Origin: Victivallales bacterium | GTDB lineage: Bacteria; Verrucomicrobiota; Lentisphaeria; Oligosphaerales; Oligosphaeraceae | Direction: 5' to 3' | NCBI GenBank assembly: GCA_017538465.1 | Contig: JAFYIW010000352.1 | Span: forward strand, 1 to 8,269 | Length of the DNA: 8,269 bases | Part shown: positions 1-6,720 of the stretch, in pieces | Position numbering within the stretch: the stretch's first letter is position 1 | Layout of the letters: each line of letters begins with the position of its first letter | Notes under the pieces: generated by a model | Database searches by the model: none | What the model was told of the DNA's origin: nothing | Seen by the model: only the letters and a program-made list of their open reading frames with translations | Position numbers and translations under genes: made by a program

Positions 1-997
1 ACTGCAGGATATGCGCAGGCACGCTCATGCGCCCCTGCGCATCGTCATTGTACCAGTGATAGTAGGTGCGGGGATATTCCAGACCACCCGCCGGAGCCTC
101 GGGGCTGTTTCCCAGGACCAGCACTTTTCCCCCGGCCACGGAGGCCCCCTCAAACTGGCCGGCGGCGCGGGAGTTGTGGATGCTGTACGGCACGATGGGC
201 AGCAGAAAGCAGACCAGGAAAAGGAGCAAATGCAGCACCAGGCGTTTCCAGTGATGCCATTCGTGCCGGATCAACAACAAGACGATACCCGGCAGCCACA
301 GCAGGGCATTGCCGCGCGTGAGCAGCGCGCCGGCGGCGGCAAGGCCAAGCAGGGCATGCCAGAGCCAGCCGCAATCCCTGGCGGAGGCGGAGCCGACTGA
401 ATCTTCAGGGGCTGTGGAATCGGATGCCCCGAGCGTTTGGCCCCGATATCCCCCCAGGCATCGCAGAGTGCAATAGAGGACCAGTGCGCACCAGAAGCTA
501 AGCCATACTTCCAGCAGCAGATAAGGCGTGTAGAAGATATGGAAGCGCGAGAGCGCAAGCAGCAGGGCGGCCAGCAGTCCGGCCTTGCGGCCGAAGATGC
601 GTCCGGCTGCCGCGCCAGTCAGCCAGACGGCTGCCGCGCCGACCAGGGACTGCAGGATAATCACCGGCCATGGCCCGCCCTCCGGGGAGAAAAGATACGC
701 AAAAGGCAGGAATATTGTGTAATAGAATGGCTGGTAATCGAAGACCCTGGGCCAATGTCCATGGCGGATCGCCAGGGCGAGGTTGCGGTAGGTCGCCATG
801 TCGGTGACCGCCAGCGGATTCGTCACGGTGCTGGTGTCGGCCACCTGCATGCCCACGACAAGACGGAGAAGCAGGGCCAGGACGGCCAGCGACAGCAGCA
901 AAGCGCCATAATGCCTTCGCGTCCAGGACTCCTGCCGCTCACGCTGACGCGGGGGCTCGGCGTGGGGACTCTTGCGTTTGTTCTTTGCGGTGGTCAT
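1..997 (-). CDS. GT39-like (PMT/ArnT-type) membrane glycosyltransferase, N-terminal part
   Basis: This frame stays open from an ATG at 997 to the left edge of the window, giving 332 residues with no stop; the C-terminus lies outside. An in-frame TGA five codons upstream (1010-1012) fixes the start at this ATG, although no good Shine-Dalgarno is visible. A basic cytoplasmic N-terminus (residues 1-30) is followed by a membrane helix (about 31-52) and a first outer loop holding T-D66-M-A-T-Y. The acidic residue of that loop is the expected GT-C metal/catalytic Asp. Further hydrophobic segments lie at about 92-103, 112-131, 139-150 and 160-178, with E163 as a possible second acidic residue, then helices around LLTRGNALLWLP and a long Leu-rich segment ending PIVPYSIHN. 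Families of this kind move a sugar from a polyprenyl-phosphate donor to lipid, protein or glycan on the outer face of the inner membrane. The acceptor cannot be told from sequence. It follows the kinase by 57 bp with no terminator, so co-transcription is likely. Confidence 0.85.
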   Translation of the reverse strand, partial: MTTAKNKRKSPHAEPPRQRERQESWTRRHYGALLLSLAVLALLLRLVVGMQVADTSTVTNPLAVTDMATYRNLALAIRHGHWPRVFDYQPFYYTIFLPFAYLFSPEGGPWPVIILQSLVGAAAVWLTGAAAGRIFGRKAGLLAALLLALSRFHIFYTPYLLLEVWLSFWCALVLYCTLRCLGGYRGQTLGASDSTAPEDSVGSASARDCGWLWHALLGLAAAGALLTRGNALLWLPGIVLLLIRHEWHHWKRLVLHLLLFLVCFLLPIVPYSIHNSRAAGQFEGASVAGGKVLVLGNSPEAPAGGLEYPRTYYHWYNDDAQGRMSVPAHILQ

Positions 998-1054
998 CGC
1001 GTCGCGGCGTCAGACGTCGTGGGTGGTCTGGGATGGGACACCTTCGGCTGGCCG

Positions 1055-3640
1055 TCAGTCCTTGGTTTCCTCTGGCGGGGCGGAATCCTCCTCCGGCGCG
1101 GCAATGCTGGCTTGGATCTCCAGGCTGTTTTCCTTTTCGCGTTTCTCCATTTTCTGGAAAATGAGGTCTTCCTGGGTTTTTTCAATGAGATAGAGCTTCA
1201 GGGCCGGAATGTAGGCGTAGTGGAAGTAAACCCAATGGTCATGTTCCTTCGTCTTGTAGTGGCCGTAGTTGCCGGAAATGTGATTCTGGTTGCTGACGAA
1301 CAGGAAGGAGAGCTGGTCGCGGAGCGTGGCCTCCAGTTCGGCTTCGGGAATCTTGCGGTCGGTGAGAGGATGCACGGGGACGTAGCAGAGAATGGTCCCG
1401 TCCTCGGCGGAGCAGAGGTACTTCTCGATGATCTCGTCGTCATGGGCGTTGCCGTTGGCGCGAAGCTGCTCGGAGAAGGTCTCGAAGAAGAGGTCGAAGG
1501 CGGCGACGCCCAGGAAGGTCGTCTGGTCGGGGGAGAAGATGGGAATGGAGCAGGTGATGACCATCTGCTTCTTGTCGTCGTCGGAATTGCTGTGGTCGAG
1601 GTAGGGTTTGCTCCATTGCGGGCTGAGCTGTCCTTTGCTCATCGCCTGGGTTTTGACGGTATAATACCAGGGACGCGTATGGTTGTCGTAGTCGGGGCCG
1701 TAGTTGCCGGAGCCAGGATAGGCCAGATGCAGACTGGTGTCATCCAATGCCAGATAGGCGCGCCGGATCAGCACCCCGTCTTGAATCAGCGCGGTCATCT
1801 GGTCCACGGCTGAACCGCGGCGAAGGAGGTCGGTGGAGCTGGTCACGAGGTTTTTCAGGCTGGGCGCGATGGGGCGCAGCCGGGCGAGCTCCTCGGCGAT
1901 TCGGTTTGGGTCACGGCCAGGCGGCACTTGATAGGAGCAGGCCATCGGCTCGATGTGGTCGTCATAGACCGGCGAGTAGATTCCGCTTTGCGGGGTGATT
2001 TTGCTGTAGAAGATGAAGGGCAGCATGTTGTTGTCCAGGGAGAACGTCCCGTCAATCTTCGTGTTGCTCAGAAGCATTCCCGCGTTGATGCTGATGTTGC
2101 GCAGGTCGCTGGCGAACTCGACCAGGGCGTTGGCCAGTTCGCTGGCCGAGCCGATGACCTTCGCGTCCATCTCCAGCAGTTGCTTCTCGAACTCCAGTTG
2201 GCGGTAGTTGGCGAGCTGCTGCTCGTTGTAGGCGCGCTCGTCCTCCAGTTCCTGGGCGGCCCTCTTGTTGAGCGCCCGGAGGTGCTGGGTGATGAAGATA
2301 CCGCAGATCAGCCAGCTCACGAGCGTCATCAGCACCAGCGTGCGGCTGTAGCGCTTGACGTTGCGGAAGAAGCGTCCGATGAAATTCTCCGGCCGGGCGC
2401 TGACGGCCAGGCCGTCCAGATAGCATCGCAGGTCCTCGGCCAGTTCCGTGACGTGCTGATAGCGCATCTCGGGGAGATATGCGGTTGCCTTGTCCACAAT
2501 GGCGACCAGGTCGGGGTTGAGGGTGTAGCCGAAGCGGTTCACGATGGGGTTGCGCTGGCCGTTCTTGATTCTCTGGATGACCTCCTGGATGGTCTTGCCG
2601 TTGTAGCCATGCCGCAGCGTGATCATCTCGAAGAGGATGAGTCCGAGCGCGAAGATGTCGGTGCGTTCGTCACGGGGCTTCCCCAGGAAAACCTCGGCGG
2701 GCATGTACCGCGGCGTGCCGTCCAGGGGTGCGCCAGGCTGCGGGGGGATGATCGCCCCGTTGTTGTCCCGGAACCGCCGCGCCAGTCCCCAGTCCATCAC
2801 ATAGATTTCGCCATACTCCCCGATCATGATGTTCTCGGGTTTCAGGTCGCAGTGGATGATGTTGCGGGAGTGCGCGTAGGCGACGGCGTCGCAGATGCGC
2901 AGCAGCAGTTCGATTCGCTCGTTGAAAAGGCGGTTCATGACCCCCTGCGAAATCCTGATTTTGCCATTCCTGCGCATGGTGATGAAGCGCTGGAGCTCCT
3001 CCTTGAGGGTATGACCGCGAACCAGTTTCATCGCCTGGTGGATGCCATTCCGGTCATCGCCGAACAGTCCGTGGATGGGGATGATGGCGGGATGCTCCAG
3101 CTGGGCGGTGATCATCGCCTCGGTGATGAAGGCCTTGCGCAGCACCGGCTTGTCCAGAATTTCCTTGCGGAGGGACTTGATGGCGATGCTTCGGTGCAGG
3201 CTTTTGTCCAGTCCCCGCGAAATGACGCCTTGGCCGCCGCCCGCAAAAGCCTCTTTGACTTCGCAGACTTCGCTCAGTTTGGGAAGCTGGCAGTAGTCGG
3301 CATGGGTGGTGTCGAGCGATTCCTCCAGCTTGAGATTAAGTTCGCTGCGGGTGTTGTCCAGCAGGATGGTCGCCTGGGTCTTGTCGCGGTCCGGCAGGTC
3401 CGGCAGAAAATTCCGATGGAGGAAATTGACGAATCCGCCGATGGAGGTCGTGGAGAGGGCGGCCCGGGTGTCGGAGAGCGCGTCGCCGTCGTCGTCGATG
3501 AGATCCCCCTCATGTACGTTCTTAAGATATTCCCGTGCCTGGTTCGCGGCGTGTGATAGTTGCTCGTCCGTGACTTTGAGAGTCACGTCCGGGCTTGCGT
3601 CTTTTGCGGCGTCAGAGAAATTCCGTTCGTTGTCAGCCAT
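1055..3640 (-). CDS. Membrane-anchored Ser/Thr protein kinase with double-Cache sensor
   Basis: Protein of 861 residues from ATG 3640, or 864 from a GTG at 3649; numbering here follows the longer form. After an uncharacterised N-terminal region (1-130) comes a kinase domain at about 132-412. It shows a Gly-rich loop AGGGQGV (136-142), VAIK-type Lys K158, helix-C Glu E177, catalytic loop H266-C-D-L-K-P-E-N273, metal-binding D286-W-G (DWG, common in bacterial kinases), activation segment GTPRYMPAE (311-319), helix-F Asp D331 and R396. A membrane helix follows (about 437-456), then a charged, probably coiled helix (457-530) and a double-Cache domain (about 535-825) with R659-P-W-Y662, P682-Y-L-D685 and LGVAAFD719. 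The topology is therefore kinase inside, sensor outside, with no second membrane helix. The C-tail is acidic and Pro-rich. ATG 3640 is preferred because GGTGA lies 5 nt upstream. The gene overlaps the methyltransferase by 8 bp, suggesting translational coupling. The identity as a kinase-sensor is secure; ligand and substrates are unknown. Confidence 0.95.
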   Translation of the reverse strand: MADNERNFSDAAKDASPDVTLKVTDEQLSHAANQAREYLKNVHEGDLIDDDGDALSDTRAALSTTSIGGFVNFLHRNFLPDLPDRDKTQATILLDNTRSELNLKLEESLDTTHADYCQLPKLSEVCEVKEAFAGGGQGVISRGLDKSLHRSIAIKSLRKEILDKPVLRKAFITEAMITAQLEHPAIIPIHGLFGDDRNGIHQAMKLVRGHTLKEELQRFITMRRNGKIRISQGVMNRLFNERIELLLRICDAVAYAHSRNIIHCDLKPENIMIGEYGEIYVMDWGLARRFRDNNGAIIPPQPGAPLDGTPRYMPAEVFLGKPRDERTDIFALGLILFEMITLRHGYNGKTIQEVIQRIKNGQRNPIVNRFGYTLNPDLVAIVDKATAYLPEMRYQHVTELAEDLRCYLDGLAVSARPENFIGRFFRNVKRYSRTLVLMTLVSWLICGIFITQHLRALNKRAAQELEDERAYNEQQLANYRQLEFEKQLLEMDAKVIGSASELANALVEFASDLRNISINAGMLLSNTKIDGTFSLDNNMLPFIFYSKITPQSGIYSPVYDDHIEPMACSYQVPPGRDPNRIAEELARLRPIAPSLKNLVTSSTDLLRRGSAVDQMTALIQDGVLIRRAYLALDDTSLHLAYPGSGNYGPDYDNHTRPWYYTVKTQAMSKGQLSPQWSKPYLDHSNSDDDKKQMVITCSIPIFSPDQTTFLGVAAFDLFFETFSEQLRANGNAHDDEIIEKYLCSAEDGTILCYVPVHPLTDRKIPEAELEATLRDQLSFLFVSNQNHISGNYGHYKTKEHDHWVYFHYAYIPALKLYLIEKTQEDLIFQKMEKREKENSLEIQASIAAPEEDSAPPEETKD

Positions 3641-4898
3641 TGGGTTCACCGGTTGGGGATGACTGGGCGGTCAGGAGGGTGGCGGTCTCAAAATGGGCGG
3701 TTCGGGGGAACATGTCGAAGATGGCCAGCCGCGTCAGGCGATAGACGTCGCCCTCGCACAGGGTCCGCAGGTCACGGGCCAGCGTGGAGGGATTGCAGGA
3801 GACGTATGCCACGTAGGCGGGGCGGGCCGCGCGGAGCGCCTGGAGCACCTTGTCCTGACAGCCTGTGCGCGGGGGGTCGAGGACGACGAGGGTGGTCTTG
3901 GCGGGAAACTTCGGCAACCGCCGAGGCAGCGCCCGCTCAGTGGTCTCGGCGACGATCTGGCAGCCGTAGCCGCATTGCTGGAGGTTGTATTGGGCGGCCT
4001 CGGTGGCCTGCCGGAAACTCTCGATGAGCAGCCGCTCGATGATGGAAGGGTTGGTCAGCGCGCAGGAGAATGTCCCGACGCCGCCATACGCGTCGATGAG
4101 GCTGGTGAGCGGCAATTCCCTCGTCCACAGGTCCATGGTCTTGACGAGCTGTCCGGCGACGGGCGGGTTGATTTGCCAGAAGGCCTCGGCCGGGACCTTG
4201 TATTCGATGTCATTGAGGCGTTCGTTGAGCCAGGAGATGCGTCCCGGAGCGAAGCCGAAGTAGAACTCGGTTTCGCCACGGGAGTCGATGCGCAGCGTCA
4301 GCGCCGCCGGCGCCTGCTGGTCTTTCCGGTGGGCGTTGTGCTGGTTCCATTGGCTGTCGATGGCCTGGTGGAGGAGTTTGCCCAGCTCGGGCCTGCCCAG
4401 AGGGCAGTGGGTGACTTTCAGGAAGGACTTGTTGTCATTCTGCAAATAGCCGTAATCGGCGTATTTGCGGCCGTTTTCAGCCTGGGCTGGGCGGGCCTCG
4501 AGGCGGATCTTGTTGCGGTAGCCGTAGGGTTCCGCGGCGGCGCAGGAGGGCTCCGGCGGGGGCAGTTCCTGGAATCGGCCAATGCGCCTGAGGATGTCCT
4601 GAAGCTGTTTCCGCTTGGCCGCGAATTCGGTGGCGTAGTCGAGGTGCTGGTATTGGCAGCCTCCGCACACGCCGAAATGCGGACAGCGGGGGGCGGCGCG
4701 TCCGGGTCCCGGCGTGATGACCTGGAGAAGCTTTCCACGGGCGAAGTTCTTTCTCGTCTCGGTGATCTCGATCAATGCCTCGTCGCCTACCGCAGTGTAG
4801 GGAACGAAGACCACGCCCTCCTGGGTGCGGGCGACGCCATCGCCGCCAAATGCCAGGTCGGCGATGGTGACAGTGACTTGGGAACCGATGGATAGCAT
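3633..4898 (-). CDS. rlmD: 23S rRNA (uracil-5-)-methyltransferase, RumA/RlmD family
   Basis: A 421-residue protein of normal family length. It transfers a methyl group from S-adenosylmethionine to C5 of a uridine; in E. coli RlmD this is U1939 of 23S rRNA. A TRAM RNA-binding domain covers about residues 1-60. The iron-sulfur cysteines are C72-x5-C78-x2-C81 plus C165, the same spacing as E. coli RlmD. The methyltransferase half has FWQIN (240-244), SAM motif I DAYGGVGTF (269-277), DPPRTGC (341-347), nucleophile SC368NP and catalytic Glu in HFE404T. Motif I has Gly where relatives usually have Cys (DLYCGVGTF); this Cys is not the catalytic one. The start ATG sits 31 bp after the panC stop with no Shine-Dalgarno, but a small inverted-repeat cluster lies there. 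The last 8 bp overlap the kinase gene. RlmC or dual-specific RlmCD activity cannot be excluded from sequence, so the symbol is a best guess within a certain family. Confidence 0.93.
   Translation of the reverse strand: MLSIGSQVTVTIADLAFGGDGVARTQEGVVFVPYTAVGDEALIEITETRKNFARGKLLQVITPGPGRAAPRCPHFGVCGGCQYQHLDYATEFAAKRKQLQDILRRIGRFQELPPPEPSCAAAEPYGYRNKIRLEARPAQAENGRKYADYGYLQNDNKSFLKVTHCPLGRPELGKLLHQAIDSQWNQHNAHRKDQQAPAALTLRIDSRGETEFYFGFAPGRISWLNERLNDIEYKVPAEAFWQINPPVAGQLVKTMDLWTRELPLTSLIDAYGGVGTFSCALTNPSIIERLLIESFRQATEAAQYNLQQCGYGCQIVAETTERALPRRLPKFPAKTTLVVLDPPRTGCQDKVLQALRAARPAYVAYVSCNPSTLARDLRTLCEGDVYRLTRLAIFDMFPRTAHFETATLLTAQSSPTGEPNG
3646..3650 (-). promoter_or_regulatory. Ribosome binding site choosing the kinase ATG
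   Basis: GGTGA lies on the minus strand 5 nt before the ATG at 3638-3640. The in-frame GTG at 3647-3649 overlaps this motif and would have to use another signal, so the ATG is the likelier start. The site lies inside the last codons of the upstream methyltransferase gene, so ribosomes finishing that gene would be delivered to it. Confidence 0.45.
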
Positions 4899-4900
4899 GG

Positions 4901-4929
4901 CCGGGAAATGAAAGTGCCCGGATACCGGG
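4901..4929 (-). promoter_or_regulatory. Three-part inverted repeat before the rRNA methyltransferase start
   Basis: In transcript order this panC-methyltransferase spacer contains CCCGG (4929-4925), TAT, CCGGG (4921-4917), an 11-nt spacer, and CCCGG (4905-4901), two bases before the ATG. The middle segment is complementary to both outer ones, so two mutually exclusive 5-bp hairpins can form, one of them next to the start codon. The first begins directly after the panC stop codon. No T-tract follows, so it is not an intrinsic terminator. Stems this short in GC-rich DNA can arise by chance; a regulatory role is inference. Confidence 0.3.
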
Positions 4930-5769
4930 TCAGCCGAGGAAGAGGTTGTCGATGAGGCGGGTCTTTCCGATGTAGGCGGCGATGGCCAGCAGTGCGGGCT
5001 GGTCGATGAGCGCGACGGGGCGGAGGGTGGCGCGGGCCATCACGTCCACGTAGTCGATGGAGTCCGCCGCCGGCTGGAGTTCCTGGAGCACGGCCTCGCG
5101 AAGGGCGGCGGCGGCGCGCTCTCCGGCGTCATACCGCGCCTGGGCGGCGCGAAGCCCTCGGGAAAGCGCCAATGCACGGACGCGCTCCTCGGCGGAAAGA
5201 TACTTGTTGCGGGAGGAGAGCGCCAGCCCGTCGGCCTCGCGCACGAGCGGCGCCTGGATGATCCGGATGGGAATGTTGAGGTCGCGGACCATCCGCTCGA
5301 TCACCAGCGCCTGCTGGGCGTCCTTGCGCCCGAAGACCGCCACGTCCGCCAGCGTGATGTTGAAGAGCTTGAGACAGACGGTGCAGACGCCGCGGAAATG
5401 GATGGGGCGGAAGGCGCCGCAGAGCGTCTGGGAGAGGCTCTCCTCGGTGACCCAGGTGGAGAAGTCCGGGGCGTACATCTCGGCGGGTGCGGGATGGAAG
5501 ATGGCGTCCACTCCGACCTCCTGGCAGAGCTGCCGGTCATGGGCCAGGTCGCGGGGATATTTCTCGAGGTCCTCGGTGGGGCCGAATTGCGTGGGGTTCA
5601 CGAAGATGGTGGTGACCACGCGGTCGGCGTTCTGGCGGGCAATGCGCATCAGGGAGAGATGTCCCTCGTGCAAATAGCCCATGGTGGGCACGACCGCGAT
5701 GCGCTGTCCGGCTTGCTTCCAGTCGGTGACCACTTCACGGATGGATTCAACGCTAGTACAGAATTCCAT
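4930..5769 (-). CDS. panC: Pantothenate synthetase (pantoate--beta-alanine ligase)
   Basis: A 279-residue cytosolic enzyme of normal family length. It joins pantoate and beta-alanine using ATP, via a pantoyl-adenylate, as the last step to pantothenate (vitamin B5, coenzyme A precursor). The nucleotidyltransferase signature is complete: PTMGYLHEGHLSL (28-40, with the HxGH-type H34 and H37), FVNPTQFGP (56-64), HFRGVCTVCLKLFNI (124-138), GRKDAQQ (147-153) and READGLALSSRN (177-188, the KMSKS-equivalent loop). The family usually has HFRGVxTVV with Ala in place of the first Cys; C129 and C132 are small departures. The C-terminal dimer/lid part ends RLIDN. The ATG at 5769 is the only sensible start although the upstream bases give only a weak ribosome site. 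It follows panB by 71 bp, in which I see no terminator. No panD (aspartate decarboxylase, source of beta-alanine) is in the window. Confidence 0.97.
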   Translation of the reverse strand: MEFCTSVESIREVVTDWKQAGQRIAVVPTMGYLHEGHLSLMRIARQNADRVVTTIFVNPTQFGPTEDLEKYPRDLAHDRQLCQEVGVDAIFHPAPAEMYAPDFSTWVTEESLSQTLCGAFRPIHFRGVCTVCLKLFNITLADVAVFGRKDAQQALVIERMVRDLNIPIRIIQAPLVREADGLALSSRNKYLSAEERVRALALSRGLRAAQARYDAGERAAAALREAVLQELQPAADSIDYVDVMARATLRPVALIDQPALLAIAAYIGKTRLIDNLFLG

Positions 5770-5840
5770 GGCTTGAACTTATGGGGTGGGGGTCCTGAGG
5801 CCTGACGGGAGCAGGGCGCTCGACCAGTGAATTGGGAAAA

Positions 5841-6668
5841 CTACGATTTCGCCTTGGCGCCGGCGGAATGCGCCTCATCCGGAAAAATGCCGGATTGGAC
5901 TTCGGAGACGTATTGGCGGATGGCCGCGATGGCGGTTTCGCCCACCTCGGCGTAGCGCTTGGCGTGGCGCGGCGTGAAGCCATCCGCATTGAGGCCCAGC
6001 AAGTCCGCGATGACCTGAACTTGGCCGTCCGTGCCGGCACCGGCGGCAATGCCGATGGTGGGCGCGGAGACCTGGCAGGTGATGGTGGCGGCCAGTTCGC
6101 GGGGAATGCCCTCCAGGACCATTGCGCAGACACCTGCGGCGTCCAAAGCCCTGGCGTCCGCAATCAGCGCGTTGGCCTCATCGTCGGCCTTGCCATGCAG
6201 ACGGTAGCCGCCGTCCTTCAGCACGGATTGAGGCAGCAGCCCGATGTGTCCGACGACGGGGATGCCGACGGTGACCAGCCGCTCGATGACTGGGAGCATC
6301 GTCCGTCCTCCCTCCAGTTTGACTGCATCCGCCCCGCACTCCTTAAGATAGCGTCCCGCATTGCGGACGGCCTCCTCCACGGAGACCTGGTAGCTCATGA
6401 AGGGCATGTCGCCAACCACGAAGGCATTTGGCGCCCCTCGCCGCACCGCCGAGGTGTGCAGAAGCGACTCCTCCAGGGTGACGGGCAGGGTGTTCGGATA
6501 GCCCAGCACGGTGTTGCCCATCGAGTCCCCGACGAGAATGGTGGGCACTCCCGCCGCCTCCGCCCAATGGGCCGTGCAGGCGTCATAGGCGGTCAGCATG
6601 AGGAATTTTTCGCCGCGCGACTTGTAGTCGTGCAGCGTGCGGACGGTGATTTTTTGGGATGTGTTCAT
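5841..6668 (-). CDS. panB: 3-methyl-2-oxobutanoate hydroxymethyltransferase (ketopantoate hydroxymethyltransferase)
   Basis: A 275-residue enzyme, typical length. It transfers a hydroxymethyl group from 5,10-methylenetetrahydrofolate to alpha-ketoisovalerate, giving ketopantoate, the first committed step of pantothenate synthesis. A (beta/alpha)8-barrel of the PEP-mutase superfamily is expected. Visible motifs are LTAYD (25-29), VGDSMGNTVLGY (46-57, Mg-binding D48), GDMPFMSY (86-93, D87), KLEGG (117-121, K117 and E119), GHIGLLPQS (140-148), EGIP (186-189, catalytic Glu E186) and TIGIAAGAGTDGQV (204-217). All expected active-site residues are present. The start ATG at 6668 lacks a clear Shine-Dalgarno, as do several genes here. 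It lies 52 bp downstream of the Sel1-repeat gene and upstream of panC, forming the common panB-panC pair. The intermediate reductase panE/ilvC is not in the window. Confidence 0.97.
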   Translation of the reverse strand: MNTSQKITVRTLHDYKSRGEKFLMLTAYDACTAHWAEAAGVPTILVGDSMGNTVLGYPNTLPVTLEESLLHTSAVRRGAPNAFVVGDMPFMSYQVSVEEAVRNAGRYLKECGADAVKLEGGRTMLPVIERLVTVGIPVVGHIGLLPQSVLKDGGYRLHGKADDEANALIADARALDAAGVCAMVLEGIPRELAATITCQVSAPTIGIAAGAGTDGQVQVIADLLGLNADGFTPRHAKRYAEVGETAIAAIRQYVSEVQSGIFPDEAHSAGAKAKS

Positions 6669-6720
6669 GGCACAAAAGGACGCGGAAGTGGAACGGATTT
6701 AAGACACGCCGCACGAGAGG

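Noticed and set aside
998..1054. Regulatory site or terminator between the kinase and glycosyltransferase genes
   Set aside because: Only short GC-rich matches (a GCGTC direct repeat and a GACGTC palindrome) are present, and there is no hairpin with a T-tract.
3470..3510. EF-hand-like Asp-rich stretch in the kinase N-terminus (IDDDGDALSD)
   Set aside because: When Gly55 is set at loop position 6, the first loop position is Leu, not Asp, so calcium binding of the usual kind is not supported.
437..4895. Long open frames on the plus strand opposite the glycosyltransferase, kinase and methyltransferase (437-1813, 1928-3556, 3693-4895)
   Set aside because: They mirror genuine genes with clear family motifs. 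Their translations are rich in Val, Gly, Asp and Leu with no recognisable domain, as expected from the antisense of GC-rich codons.
4917..4929. Intrinsic terminator after panC
   Set aside because: The stem is only 5 bp with a 3-nt loop and no T-tract follows on the minus strand.
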